Below, in pieces: positions 35,107 through 44,637 of a stretch of 64,000 nucleotides of DNA. Both the position numbers and the translations under genes were made by a program. The notes under the pieces are model-generated. The model saw only the letters and a program-made list of their open reading frames with translations. It ran no database searches and was not told the origin of the DNA. Origin of the DNA: Sphingomonadaceae bacterium (GTDB lineage: Bacteria; Pseudomonadota; Alphaproteobacteria; Sphingomonadales; Sphingomonadaceae); assembly GCA_030147805.1 (NCBI GenBank), contig JASBUR010000017.1, positions 1 to 64,000 on the forward strand, in the 5' to 3' direction. Every line of letters starts with the position of its first letter. The first letter of the stretch is position 1.

Positions 35107-35825
35107 ATCGCGCTCTATTTCCCACCGCGCTGATAACTTCCCTCGCGCTCGCAGCGCTCGCAGCGCCCGCTGGCGCCGCTGATCCTCGAGTGCGCACGGT
35201 CAGCTACGTCGCCTCGGACGTCGTCCAGCTCACCGGCCACTATGGGTATCAGATGCTCGTCGCGCTCGATCCTGCCGAGCGGATCGAGAACATCTCGATC
35301 GGCGACTCGGTCGCCTGGCTCGTGACGCCGAACAAGGCGGCGAACGGGCTGTTTCTGAAGCCGGTCGAGGCGAATGCCGCCACCAACATGACGGTGCAGA
35401 CGGACCGCCGCACCTATCTGTTCGAGCTAAAGGCCGCGCGCGCGGCGCGCGGCGGCTCGACGCCCGGGATGATCTACAAGGTCGAGTTCCGCTATCCGAA
35501 TGTTGCTCGGCCGTCTGCGGCTGTGGCACCGGTTGCCTACAACCGAGCCTATAAGCTGTCGGGCGCGTCCCGCATTCGGCCTACGCAGATCTTCGACGAT
35601 GGACGGTCGACCTATTTCCACTGGCCGGGCGGCACTGCGGTCCCCGCTATCTTCCTTGCCGTCGGCCGCCGCGAAGAGCTCGTTAACCACCAGACGCGCG
35701 GCGCCTACGTCGTCGTCGACCGCGTGGCGCGCGCCTTCGTGCTGCGCGAGGGCAAGGACAAGGTCCGGGTCAAGAACAAGGGCTACGGCAAACCGCTCAC
35801 CGCCACAGGAGGCAAGGCGACATGA
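35103..35825 (+). CDS. virB9: VirB9 outer-membrane core-complex protein
   Basis: A 240-residue periplasmic protein with a signal peptide ending near AGAA, the N-terminal block DPRVRTVSYVASDVVQLTG, and the C-terminal lobe with IRPTQIFDDGRSTYFHWP. It forms the core ring with VirB10 and the lipoprotein. Four-base overlaps join it to virB8 and virB10. Confidence 0.94.
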   Translation: MNRALFPTALITSLALAALAAPAGAADPRVRTVSYVASDVVQLTGHYGYQMLVALDPAERIENISIGDSVAWLVTPNKAANGLFLKPVEANAATNMTVQTDRRTYLFELKAARAARGGSTPGMIYKVEFRYPNVARPSAAVAPVAYNRAYKLSGASRIRPTQIFDDGRSTYFHWPGGTAVPAIFLAVGRREELVNHQTRGAYVVVDRVARAFVLREGKDKVRVKNKGYGKPLTATGGKAT

Positions 35826-37009
35826 CCGACGATTTCGTCCCACTGCTCGACCCGCGCGCGGGCGAGGTGGCCCCGTCTGGCCGCCCCGCCGTGGCCGCGG
35901 GGGATGACGCCGTCATCGGACGCGGAATCCCGGAGGTGACGCGCCCCAAGAGCCGATTTGCGCTTCCCGCCATGATCCTCGGTGCGACCCTGGTGACCGG
36001 AGGCCTGGTCTATTCGGTTAGCAGCGCCGGCGAGGTCGCGCCCTCCAGCCAGACGATCGCGCTTCCTCCTCCGCCGCCCGCTCCGCCGTTGGAGCCAGCC
36101 GAACTCGAAGAGCGATCGGCTCCGCTCAGCGCGCCTTTGTCCGGAACCGCGCTGGGCTCGGGTTCGGCAGCTCAGGCGGAAAGCGCGTCGAGCGCGTCGG
36201 CGCAAGATCGTCAGCGTCGGCGCGACGAGGCCCGCCAGCGCGCCGAGGACGCCCGGCGCCGCGCCGCTGAGAGGCTGCGCTCCCCGCTGATCGTCACGCC
36301 GGACCATCCGGCATCAGCGCCCTCCGAGGCTTCCCCGGTGCGCCTGAGCCTCGGCGGCGCGAATGGCGCGTACCGCGGCAGCGCAAGTGAGGCGGGCGTC
36401 GAGACGGCGCGCGCCCGCGTGCTCCCGAACCAGGGGGCGCTCGTTGCGCAAGGAACGCTGGTGCCGGGCGTGCTCGAGACCGCGATCAACAGTGACCTGC
36501 CAGGTCTGCTGCGCGCGGTCGTCGCCGCCGATGTTGCCAGCTTCGATGGCCGACAGGTGCTCATCCCGCGCGGATCACGCCTCATCGGGCAGTACCGCTC
36601 TGGCATCGCTGTGGGCCAGACCCGCGCTTTCGTCGTCTGGACCCGGCTCATCACGCCCGCCGGCGTCAGCATCGCGCTCGGCTCGCCGGGGACCGACGCG
36701 CTGGGTCAAGCCGGCGTCACGGGACGTGTCGACCACCATTTCTTCCAGCGCTTCGGCGCAGCACTCCTCCTCTCGGTGGTCGGCAGCGGCGCGCAGGCCG
36801 CGGCGAATGCGGCGGGCGACGGCGACGACCTCACGATCAACGCGGCGGGCGACGCATCGCGGGTTGCCGAGCTCGCGCTGCAATCGAGCGTCAACATCCC
36901 GCCGACGATCAAGGTGCGACAAGGCACGCCGATCCGCATCTTCGTGGCCAAGGATCTCGATTTCAGCGGCACCGAAAGCGCCGCGATCGGGTCGACGACC
37001 GGCGGATGA
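35822..37009 (+). CDS. virB10: VirB10 core-complex scaffold
   Basis: A 395-residue protein with a cytoplasmic tail, one membrane helix near residues 46-62, a Pro-rich spacer and a charged Arg/Ala coil. The C-terminal TrbI domain shows GTLVPGVLETAINSDLPG and DFSGTESAAIGSTTGG-like ends. It spans both membranes and gates the channel in response to the ATPases. Confidence 0.94.
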   Translation: MTDDFVPLLDPRAGEVAPSGRPAVAAGDDAVIGRGIPEVTRPKSRFALPAMILGATLVTGGLVYSVSSAGEVAPSSQTIALPPPPPAPPLEPAELEERSAPLSAPLSGTALGSGSAAQAESASSASAQDRQRRRDEARQRAEDARRRAAERLRSPLIVTPDHPASAPSEASPVRLSLGGANGAYRGSASEAGVETARARVLPNQGALVAQGTLVPGVLETAINSDLPGLLRAVVAADVASFDGRQVLIPRGSRLIGQYRSGIAVGQTRAFVVWTRLITPAGVSIALGSPGTDALGQAGVTGRVDHHFFQRFGAALLLSVVGSGAQAAANAAGDGDDLTINAAGDASRVAELALQSSVNIPPTIKVRQGTPIRIFVAKDLDFSGTESAAIGSTTGG

Positions 37010-38025
37010 GCGCGCTGGCCGCGCCACGCGCGAGCCCTAAACGGCCAGCGGGCGTCTACCTCTCGGCCTACCTCGCGCCGCTGCGGCCGTTCCTGTCCCG
37101 GCCGGACGTCACCGACATCTTCGTTCAGCGCGAGGGCGAGGTCTGGCTCGAAGCCGGCGGGAAGACGGAACGCCATGCTTGCGGTGCGGTCACGGCGCAG
37201 CTCATCGCGCGGCTCGCCCAGCACATTGCAGCTGCTAATCATCAGGCCGTAAGCCGTGCTTACCCACTTCTCTCGGGCGCGCTGCCAGGGGGCGAACGTG
37301 TTCAGGTCGTGCTCGCATCAGCGACCCGGGGCTTTCCGGCCCTGGCGATCCGCCGGCAGGTCGTGAGCGATCTTCGGCTCCGAGACTATGCGGCAGCGGG
37401 AAGCTTCGAGCGCGCGCGCGACGGGCGCCAGACCGAGCCGACCGTGATCGACAGGTGCCTGGCCCAACTCCACAGCGCCGGTGACTATGCGGTCTTCCTG
37501 CGCGAGGCAGTCGTGGGCCGAAAGAACATCATCATCTCGGGCGGCACCGGGTCGGGCAAGACGACATTCCTCAACGCGCTGTTGAAGGAGATCCCGCCTG
37601 CCGAGCGCCTGATCGCTATTGAAGACACTCCCGAGGTCGTTCTCGAGCACGCCAACGCCGTCGGGCTCGTAGCTGCCAAGGGCGACCAGGGCGAGGCCCG
37701 TGTCACGGTTGAGGATCTGCTCCAGGCGAGCCTGCGAATGCGCCCCGATCGCATCATGCTCGGCGAGGTCCGCGGGCGCGAGGCGTACAGCTATCTGCGC
37801 GCCGTCAACACCGGCCATCCGGGCTCGATCACCACCGTTCACGCCGACACCTGTTCGGGCGCGATCGAGCAGATGGCGCTCATGGTTCTCCAAGCCGGCC
37901 TTACGCTCACGCGCGGCGAGATCGTCGAGTATGTGCGCGGCGTCGTCGACATCGTCGTGCAACTCGGTCGGGACATGTCGGGCCGCTTCGTATCCGAGGT
38001 GTTGTATGAGCCGCGTCACCGCTGA
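37006..38025 (+). CDS. virB11: VirB11 hexameric traffic ATPase
   Basis: A 339-residue ATPase. The N-terminal domain (YLAPLRPFLSRPDVTDIFVQREGEV) is followed by Walker A GGTGSGKT near residue 178, the acidic block AIEDTPEV, Walker B RIMLGEVRG and the His box GSITTVHADT. It switches the T4SS between pilus building and DNA transfer. It overlaps virD4 by 20 bases. Confidence 0.95.
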   Translation: MSALAAPRASPKRPAGVYLSAYLAPLRPFLSRPDVTDIFVQREGEVWLEAGGKTERHACGAVTAQLIARLAQHIAAANHQAVSRAYPLLSGALPGGERVQVVLASATRGFPALAIRRQVVSDLRLRDYAAAGSFERARDGRQTEPTVIDRCLAQLHSAGDYAVFLREAVVGRKNIIISGGTGSGKTTFLNALLKEIPPAERLIAIEDTPEVVLEHANAVGLVAAKGDQGEARVTVEDLLQASLRMRPDRIMLGEVRGREAYSYLRAVNTGHPGSITTVHADTCSGAIEQMALMVLQAGLTLTRGEIVEYVRGVVDIVVQLGRDMSGRFVSEVLYEPRHR

Positions 38026-39844
38026 CGGCCGCCCCAAGTTGCCGCTCGACGGCGTGGACAATGGCCGCAAACTCGTCGGGGCCATCGGAGGCTGCCTCGT
38101 CCTCGGCACGCTGATGTGGACGATCGTCTGGTACCTCTTTCAGAACACAGCTGTCATCGAGGCGGTGCGGACACCATGGGCAGCACCGGTCGCCTACCTC
38201 ACTTGGCCGGCTGAGCGTTCGCTCGATGCGCGGCTTGCATGGTCGGGCCTGATTGCGGGTGCGGCAGCGTTGGCCACACTTGTCGCAGTGTTCGCGCCGC
38301 GAGCGAAAGCCATCCACGGCGACGCGCGATTTGCGCGGCCGGCGGAGATGCGTGCGATGGGGCTGTTCGCGCCTGCCGGGCTTCTCCTTGGCCGCACGCG
38401 TGGCCGCTACCTTCGCCACGCCGGGCCTCTCCATGCGCTCCTCGTTGCCCCCACTCGCTCCGGCAAGGGCGTCGGCGTCGTGACGCCAAATCTGCTGTCC
38501 TGGGCGGGCTCTGCCGTGGTGCTCGACGTCAAGGACGAGAACTTTCAGAACACTAGCGGGTTTCGCGCGGCCCATGGCAGCCGCGTGTTCCGCTTCGCGC
38601 CCGGTGATTCTGAAAAGCGCACCTGCCGGTTCAATCCACTCGACGCGGTACGCTGCGACCGCGAGCGCCGCATCGGCGACCTCCAGCAGATCGCGCACCT
38701 GCTGACGCCCGAGGGGGCGGGCGAGCAGAAGATGTGGAACCAGGAGGCGCGGACGCTGTTCGTCGGTGTCGCCCTCTACATCATGGACACGCCGAGCCTG
38801 CCGCTGACCTTCGGGCAGGTCGTGCGTGTCCTGCACACCAACGCCAACCTTGGTGACGCTTTCAAGACCATCATCAAGCAGCGCTCCTTCGAGCTCGACC
38901 CGACGTGCGTCAACATCCTCGCCAGCTTCGCGAACAAGGCGTCGAAGGAGCAGAGCGGCGTCAAATCAACGCTCACCGGCGCGCTCGAGCTGTGGAACGA
39001 TCCGCTCGTGGATGCAGCGACCGCCACCTCCGATTTCAGCTTCGACGAGCTGCGCCGCGTGACGACCACGATCTATGTGTCGGTGACGTTGGATCAGCTC
39101 GAGCGCCTCGCCTTTCTCCTCAACCTATTCTTCCAGCAGTTGATCGGTGTCACCTCCCGGCGCCAGCCGGGACGCGACGAGCCGCACGGCGTGCTCGTTC
39201 TGATCGACGAGTTCGCCTCGCTGGGGCGCATGGACCTCGTGGTCGACAAGATGCCGTTCATGGCCGGGTTTGGGGTAAAGCTCCTCCTCGTCATCCAGGG
39301 TTTGGCGCAGCTCGACCGCCTTTACGGGTCGTCGGGGCGCGAACTCGTGCTCGCGAACGCGGGCTTGCAGATCTTCTTCGCATCGAACGACGACCAGACC
39401 TCGCGCTATATCTCCGAGCGGCTGGGCACCTACACCGAGACACAGAAGTCGCGCTCGCGCTCGACGCCGATGTTGGGCGGCGCCCATGGCTCGATCACCA
39501 CCAGCCTTCAATATCATGCCCGCGAGCTGATGAAGCCGCAGGAAGTTCGGACATTGCCCGGAGACCGCGAGATCATCTTCGTGGAAAGCCGACGTCCGGT
39601 CCTTGCGTCGAAGATCGTCTACCACCGCGACCCGACGTTCACGGCGCGCCTGTTCCCAGTGGTGGCAGTCGGGGCGATCGCGGTCACGCGGCAATCGACC
39701 TTCCAGTTCCCTGACGCCGCGCCTCCCGCCGGTGCGACGGTGAGCCAGTTGCTGGAGGCTGCGACCCGGCCGCTGACCGCAAGCGAAATAAACGAGGTGC
39801 GCGGCCTCGATGGCGCGGCGCTTCCGAGCGCGGGCAATTCGTGA
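38006..39844 (+). CDS. virD4: VirD4/TraG coupling protein
   Basis: A 612-residue DNA pump that links the relaxosome to the channel. Two N-terminal membrane helices are followed by Walker A APTRSGKGVGV near residue 148 and Walker B VLIDEFASLG near 397, with conserved blocks KDENFQNTSGFRA and IVYHRDPTF. Its last bases overlap the relaxase start (GTGA). The order virB11-virD4-relaxase is typical of alphaproteobacterial elements. Confidence 0.95.
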   Translation: MSRVTADGRPKLPLDGVDNGRKLVGAIGGCLVLGTLMWTIVWYLFQNTAVIEAVRTPWAAPVAYLTWPAERSLDARLAWSGLIAGAAALATLVAVFAPRAKAIHGDARFARPAEMRAMGLFAPAGLLLGRTRGRYLRHAGPLHALLVAPTRSGKGVGVVTPNLLSWAGSAVVLDVKDENFQNTSGFRAAHGSRVFRFAPGDSEKRTCRFNPLDAVRCDRERRIGDLQQIAHLLTPEGAGEQKMWNQEARTLFVGVALYIMDTPSLPLTFGQVVRVLHTNANLGDAFKTIIKQRSFELDPTCVNILASFANKASKEQSGVKSTLTGALELWNDPLVDAATATSDFSFDELRRVTTTIYVSVTLDQLERLAFLLNLFFQQLIGVTSRRQPGRDEPHGVLVLIDEFASLGRMDLVVDKMPFMAGFGVKLLLVIQGLAQLDRLYGSSGRELVLANAGLQIFFASNDDQTSRYISERLGTYTETQKSRSRSTPMLGGAHGSITTSLQYHARELMKPQEVRTLPGDREIIFVESRRPVLASKIVYHRDPTFTARLFPVVAVGAIAVTRQSTFQFPDAAPPAGATVSQLLEAATRPLTASEINEVRGLDGAALPSAGNS

Positions 39845-40809
39845 CCGACGAAGATGACCTGTCGTGGCGAAAGGTCGGTCGGGCGAAACTTGACCGCCCC
39901 TCGAACCGACCGACTCTGCGCAAGCAGCCGCCGCCGGCCGCGGCCTCACGCCCGATTTCGGTCGCGGAGCGCGTGCGGATTGCGCAGCGATTGCCACAAG
40001 CGGTGGTCAAGGTGCTGAGCTATCGGCGCGGACGCGACGCGGTGGCGCGCACGGCCGCCTATGTGATCAAGAAGGCGGGCGGCGACTTTGTCGTCGAAGG
40101 CGACATCGCGGTCGCCGGGGACGCAGCGCGCGCAGCGCTGGTCCGCGACTGGGAGCGCGACTTCACGACGCGCAAGAATGGTCGCGATGTGATGCATGTG
40201 GAGATGTCCGCGCCGCCGGGGTCCGACCGCGATCGGCTGTTCGCCGCGGCCCGTGCGTTCGCCGCCGCGACCTTCGGTCCGAACCATCAATATGCGCTGG
40301 CCGAACATCGGGACACCGAGCATCCGCATTGCCATCTGCTGGTCAAGCTGCGCGGCCACGACGGGCGCGCGCTGGACCCGCGCAAGCGCGACCTCGAGAC
40401 ATGGCGCAGGAGCTTCGCCGAAGCAGCACGCGCTGAAGGGGTGATGATCGATGCCAGCCCGCGCGCCGCGCGGGGCGTGGCGCGCCGCGGCGTCAGCCGG
40501 GCGGTGCTCGAGGCCAGGCGACGGGGCAAGGTCGTCGCGCGCCAGCCCCATGAGCCCTATGTCCGGGCACAAGCCGCGCGGCATGCCGAGGAGCGCGACG
40601 CGTTCCGGATCGCTGCGCTGCGCCTCGCGCGCACCGCCGAAGGCGCAGCCTCGGTCGAGGAGCGCGCCAGGCTGAAGGCAATGGCGGTTGAGCTCGCGCG
40701 GTTCGCTCATGAATTTCCGGCACTCGCACAGCCGGCGATATCACGCGACGCATCGTCGGCGACACAACCGGCTCGCCCCCATACCCGGGACACTGGGCTG
40801 GAACGCTAG
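39841..40809 (+). CDS. MOBP/VirD2-like relaxase
   Basis: A 322-residue relaxase that would nick oriT and lead the strand into the recipient. The metal-binding histidine motif is visible as EHPHCHLLVKL near residue 160, and a candidate nucleophilic Tyr lies in AARTAAYVIKK-like sequence near residue 73. It starts with GTG inside the virD4 stop. The protein is short and has no C-terminal helicase or primase, as in VirD2-type proteins. It is convergent with the mobC-like gene, their stop codons overlapping. Confidence 0.85.
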   Translation: MTDEDDLSWRKVGRAKLDRPSNRPTLRKQPPPAAASRPISVAERVRIAQRLPQAVVKVLSYRRGRDAVARTAAYVIKKAGGDFVVEGDIAVAGDAARAALVRDWERDFTTRKNGRDVMHVEMSAPPGSDRDRLFAAARAFAAATFGPNHQYALAEHRDTEHPHCHLLVKLRGHDGRALDPRKRDLETWRRSFAEAARAEGVMIDASPRAARGVARRGVSRAVLEARRRGKVVARQPHEPYVRAQAARHAEERDAFRIAALRLARTAEGAASVEERARLKAMAVELARFAHEFPALAQPAISRDASSATQPARPHTRDTGLER

Positions 40810-41234
40810 CCGCCCGCCTCTCTCTTCCCGGCCGTCACTGTAAGCCACCGTTCGCGACTGCCCCGGATGAGCGACACGTAACGGTCCTGAGCGATGTCGA
40901 GCGCGATCCGCATTTCGGCGATGGCGTTGCGGATATCGGACGAATAGGCATGGTCGCCGCTGTTGAGCGTCGCTGCGATCTGGTTGAGGTTTCGGCCTGC
41001 GGCGGCGAGTTGGCGCGCGGTCTCGCTCAGCGCCTTGAGGCCGTCGTCGAACAGGTCGGGACCTCCGGTTATCATCTCACGAACGGCGCGTCTGAGCAGG
41101 CGGGCGACGGTCACCCCCTGCGCCGCGGCGACCGCCTTCAATTCCGCCATCTCGTCTGGCGTCAACCGCAGTCGCGCGGCCGATGTCACCGGCTGCGATT
41201 GTTCGGTCGGTCGACCTCTTTTAGGTGGGGGCAT
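40806..41234 (-). CDS. MobC-like ribbon-helix-helix relaxosome accessory protein
   Basis: A 142-residue protein with a basic N-terminus (PPPKRGRPTEQ), an RHH-like segment RLRLTPDEMAELKAVAAAQGVTVARLLRRA, and the MobC hallmark AGRNLNQIAATLNSG. It would bind near oriT and help the relaxase. Its start lies at the edge of the inverted repeats described at 41221-41325, in the expected divergent position. Confidence 0.85.
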   Translation of the reverse strand: MPPPKRGRPTEQSQPVTSAARLRLTPDEMAELKAVAAAQGVTVARLLRRAVREMITGGPDLFDDGLKALSETARQLAAAGRNLNQIAATLNSGDHAYSSDIRNAIAEMRIALDIAQDRYVSLIRGSRERWLTVTAGKREAGG

Positions 41235-41325
41235 GAGCTTGTCTCATATGGGGCAGGTGTCGCGCCAACGCGCGACCCGGGAATTTGGACCACAAATTCC
41301 CTATCCTGCCCCACCTAACCTTCTC
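41221..41325 (+). other. oriT: origin of transfer (oriT) with IncP-like nic core
   Basis: Four inverted repeats are packed here: ATGAG/CTCAT (41233-41247), GTCGCG/CGCGAC (41259-41274), a perfect 9-bp pair GGGAATTTG/CAAATTCCC (41279-41301), and a long outer pair of TTAGGTGGGG type (41221 and 41309-41318, one extra G on the left). Right after the 9-bp repeat comes CTATCCTGCCCC, which contains the IncP/VirD2-type nic core TATCCTG followed by C. The predicted nick is between 41308 and 41309. A repeat just 5' of the nick mirrors the RP4 arrangement. Confidence 0.82.
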
Positions 41326-41428
41326 ACTCTTTGGTGCTCGCTTGGTTCAACAGAGCCGGGCTGTAGGCGGCGATATTCCGTCAGATCTCGCCGGAGCTTT
41401 TGTACGAATGCTGGAACCGGGTGCCCTC

Positions 41429-41456
41429 TTGTCTGTTCGGAAAATGTGCGTATATT
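41429..41456 (+). promoter_or_regulatory. sigma-70-like promoter of the toxin-antitoxin pair
   Basis: TTGTCT (41429-41434) and TATATT (41451-41456) are spaced by 16 bases, just before the antitoxin gene. The spacing and match make a plausible housekeeping promoter, and the short leader suggests tight autoregulation. Confidence 0.5.
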
Positions 41457-41468
41457 GTGCATGGACCG

Positions 41469-41879
41469 ATGGAGGCAATGGTGGCTTCGCTTGCACATAC
41501 TGGGCCTGCACACACGACCCGCATGTTGTCCGGCTTCGTCGAAAGTCTTCAAGAGCCGCGCACGCCCTATATCTCGCCGCAGCGATTTTCCAAGGTACTC
41601 GGGGTGCAGGTCGCCAGCCTCGCCGCCCTCGCCGGGGTCCATCGCAACACGCTCCGCAACCCGGCCTCGGAACGGTTGCAGGACCGGCTGCGCGACATGG
41701 TGAGGGTGATTTCGGCGGCGGCCGAATTGACCGGTGACGTTGATCGCGCGCTCTACTGGTTCAAGAATGAGCCGCTTGCCGACTACCGGCACCGTACCGC
41801 CGCCGAGCTGGTCGGCGACGGCCATGTCGATGCAGTGCTCAGCCATCTGGAGGATCTCGGCAACGGGGCCAACGGATGA
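41469..41879 (+). CDS. Xre/MbcA/ParS-type antitoxin
   Basis: A protein of about 136 residues that would neutralise the RES toxin encoded next. An Xre-like part (ALAGVHRNTLRN) is followed by the DUF2384 C-terminal domain with ALYWFKNEPLADYRHRTAAELVGDGHVDAVLSHL, which inserts into the toxin active site. Start choices are 41469, 41478 and 41523; none has a strong SD. It overlaps the toxin by 4 bases, the classic antitoxin-first order. Confidence 0.85.
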   Translation: MEAMVASLAHTGPAHTTRMLSGFVESLQEPRTPYISPQRFSKVLGVQVASLAALAGVHRNTLRNPASERLQDRLRDMVRVISAAAELTGDVDRALYWFKNEPLADYRHRTAAELVGDGHVDAVLSHLEDLGNGANG

Positions 41880-42406
41880 AGCGCGTCCGGCTCGGGCCGG
41901 ACGAAGTCTTCTACCGCTACCTCAATCCGAAGTGGTCGCACGCGCCCTTGAGCGGCGCGGGGTCGGCAAGCGGCGGCGGCCGGTTCAACCGGCCGGGCGT
42001 CGAGGCGCTGTACCTCAGCAGGATGGCCGAGACCGCGCTCGCCGAATATGCTCAAGGCTCGCCGATCGTGCCGCCGGCGACGCTCGCGGCCTATCCGCTC
42101 GATCTCACCGACGTCGTCGATCTGTCGGCAGGCTTCGATGCGGCGATATGGTCGCCCGAATGGGCCGAGTGGAATTGCGACTGGCGCGCCGTCGCGCGGC
42201 TCGACCGTAAGATTCCCGCGTCCTGGCTGCTGGGTGACGCCGCCATTCGCGACGGCTGCCAGGGATTGCTGTTTCCATCGCTGCGTCACGCCGGCGGGAC
42301 CAACCTGGTGGTGTTCAGCGCCAACCTGACCGCCGACGACCGTCTCGAAGTCCACGATCCCGATGGCCGGCTGCCGCGCGACCAGCGGTCATGGTCAGAG
42401 ACGTGA
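41876..42406 (+). CDS. RES-domain toxin (NAD+-degrading type)
   Basis: A 176-residue toxin. The three name residues are visible: Arg in GGGRFNRPG, Glu in AETALAEY and Ser in LLFPSLRHAGG. Characterised relatives break down NAD+ when free of antitoxin. It lies between oriT and the backbone gene DUF736 and would help the element persist by addiction. Confidence 0.9.
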   Translation: MKRVRLGPDEVFYRYLNPKWSHAPLSGAGSASGGGRFNRPGVEALYLSRMAETALAEYAQGSPIVPPATLAAYPLDLTDVVDLSAGFDAAIWSPEWAEWNCDWRAVARLDRKIPASWLLGDAAIRDGCQGLLFPSLRHAGGTNLVVFSANLTADDRLEVHDPDGRLPRDQRSWSET

Positions 42407-42417
42407 GCAAAAGAGAG

Positions 42418-42448
42418 GCCCCGCCCGGGTGGTCCGGGCGGGGCTTCT
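42418..42448. terminator. bidirectional terminator between RES and DUF736 genes
   Basis: Perfect 11-base arms GCCCCGCCCGG (42418-42428) and CCGGGCGGGGC (42434-42444) with a 5-base loop and TTCT after it. Convergent genes on both sides could use it. Confidence 0.75.
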
Positions 42449-42456
42449 GGGACCGG

Positions 42457-42783
42457 TCAGTCGCCCTGGCGCTTACCGTTGGAGCGCGACCAGATGAGGC
42501 TGTAGGCCTTGCCGTCCTCGTCGTCGAAGAGGTTGGCGTAGATGGGAGCGGTGAAGCTCGGATCGTCGAGCTTCAGGCCGAGGTATTCGCGGCCCTCGTT
42601 CGAGCGCTTCTCCCAGGCGGCCCCGATTTCGGCCCGGCCGACGAAGACCCGGTGCGAAGGCGCATTCTCGTTGGCGCGGTTGGCTTCGGGGACGATGCGG
42701 ACGCTCTTGGCCTGGACGCTGAGGGTGACGATTTCGCCGGTGAACTCGTTGCCGGACTTCTTGAAGGTGCCGATGGTCGCCAT
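42457..42783 (-). CDS. DUF736 family protein
   Basis: A 108-residue protein (MATIGTFKKSGNEFTGEI at its start) of the DUF736 family, which is common in rhizobial and sphingomonad conjugative elements. No function is established. An SD-like CAGGAG precedes the ATG. Presence here supports the mobile nature of the region. Confidence 0.88.
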   Translation of the reverse strand: MATIGTFKKSGNEFTGEIVTLSVQAKSVRIVPEANRANENAPSHRVFVGRAEIGAAWEKRSNEGREYLGLKLDDPSFTAPIYANLFDDEDGKAYSLIWSRSNGKRQGD

Positions 42784-44246
42784 GATAATCTCCTGTTCTG
42801 CTATATCGAGCCCGCGCCCATCGCGGCCTCGATGGCGATCGCAAGGCCGGGGGCGATCGAGGCCGCAGTCCGCCAGGACCCGCAGCACAGCGAAGGACGG
42901 AGAAGCCGCGGCTTTCTTGTTTCGCGAGGAATGACCGTTCGCCCGGGGTCCCCGTGCGGCCTTCCGCATGGGGTGGGCAGGTCAGGGGAAGAAAGTTGCG
43001 GACCTCCGTTGCGGCGCCGTCGATCGAGGCGAAGCCGACCTCGGCCAGATCAAGCCAGAGCGAGGCCGCACTGGGCCGCGGACCGACAGCAACTGAGCAG
43101 GAGACGTGGCGGCAGTTGGCCCCTTCCGACAAGAACCCGGCGGTCACCCTTACGCAACGACAGGCTCCATCGAACCGGAGAGCGTACACTCATCATCCCG
43201 GGAACCGCGACACAGAAGGCTTTCACCGATTGATCGAACGGCAGGGAAAGGGGGACAGAACGGGAAGCGTTGAACAGGATCGCTAGCCACGCGCGCCAGC
43301 CCGCCGGCCCGCGTGCTCGCCGCCGAGATCGCCTAACTGAGACCGCGAGACCGGCTGCCAAACCATCCTCGGCCGCACCCAATCTAGCGCTGGAGCAGGA
43401 GCGGTCCTGACGCCCTGCTCCGCACAACCCGGGTCGATGGCGCTTACCCTGCGCAGGCGAAGCCGCGATGATGCCCGCTACTGCGCCCAACGCGATGCGC
43501 CAAGCTCCCGCGGTGCGGCCAATCCCAAAAAACTCATACACCGCTGAATAGGTGGGCGAGACGACCCGGGCGCATAGGCGGCGGCCACCATTATCGAGAC
43601 ATACGATAAGTGCCGCATGCACATGTAGAGCGCCACCGTTGCGATCGCCGCCGGATGTCCGCTTCGCGCCGTCATCTCAGTCATTGGAGCTCCGGCGTCG
43701 GTTTCCTGAAAGCGGACATTAAATGAGCTCGCGCGCGATGGCTGCAATGCCGGACAATCCGCGAAGTGCGCTCCTTACAGGCACCAGGCGGTAAGTCGCC
43801 GTTCGATCAGCTAGCCGGCTTGGCGCGTCTCACACCTCTCGGCGACTTGAAGCGAAGACAGACCACACCGAATCGATGTCGGCGATGCGTTCGGCGAACC
43901 GAGCTCGTCGCGGCTTCGTTCGCGTCCAGGCGTCGACGACGCGGTGCGGCTCAAACGCGTCGCAAGCTAAAGCGCAAGGAAAGGGAGCTCCAGAAATCCG
44001 GCGTTCCCTCGAAAATCTGGCGAAGAATTGTCATGGAGGCCATCGGCCAGACAGCCCCATCATAGAGGAACTGCCGCAGTCCTGATTGCGGTGTATGGCG
44101 TGGCTACAAGGCTCGACCTGTCCGCGCCGGCGTCGGTCGGCCTGAGGCGACCGACGCTGACATAGTCGTAAGCCGACAACGCCTCCGAAGCCGGGCGCGA
44201 CGAGCCGATGGCGCCTTGTTGCTCCAACCCTTTCGGCGAAGACGGA
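42784..44246. other. gene-poor junction before the copper island
   Basis: About 1.46 kb with no gene I can support. Several open frames of 70-190 codons read as random, arginine-rich sequence. A minus-strand stretch near 43450-43700 is faintly membrane-protein-like in two frames and could be a decayed transporter, but no motif confirms it. The stretch separates backbone genes from cargo and may hold old insertion scars. Confidence 0.45.
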
Positions 44247-44516
44247 CTACTTGGCCTTGTCGTCCTTCTTGGCCTTCTCAGCCTTGCAGCGCATGTGCTC
44301 GTGGTTCATCGCGCTGTGCGCGACGGTACCTTTTTCCTCGGCATGGCTGTGCTGCTGGCCGGTGCCCATCTTCTTTGCCATTTCGTCGCAATCTACCTTC
44401 GCCGCAGGAGTGGCCGCCTCCGCGTTATGCGGGGGATGAGTCTGACCTTGGGTCTGCGCGAATACGGGACTGACAAGAATGGCAGCAATCGTCGCGGCAA
44501 TCATGAGCATCTTCAT
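44247..44516 (-). CDS. small periplasmic Cys/His/Met-rich protein
   Basis: An 89-residue protein with a signal peptide (MLMIAATIAAILVSPVFA). The mature part has CDEMAKKMGTGQQHSHAEEKG, then SAMNHEHMRC and a Lys-rich tail. The spacing of Cys, His and Met closely matches the lipoprotein at 44638-44868. Metal binding, probably copper given the CopA gene nearby, is inferred. I do not know a named family. Confidence 0.7.
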   Translation of the reverse strand: MKMLMIAATIAAILVSPVFAQTQGQTHPPHNAEAATPAAKVDCDEMAKKMGTGQQHSHAEEKGTVAHSAMNHEHMRCKAEKAKKDDKAK

Positions 44517-44637
44517 TGGGAAGTCCTTTTCCGCCCTGGAAGCGCTTTCCAGCTCCCTCAACATAACGACCGAGCAGGAGGACGCATTGACCGTGATCAA
44601 TCGGTCCGTTGATCGGGCTGCAGCGCGGCCATCGCGA

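Noticed and set aside
43450-43720. decayed MFS transporter
   Set aside because: Hydrophobic pieces in two frames, but no diagnostic motif; kept only as a remark.
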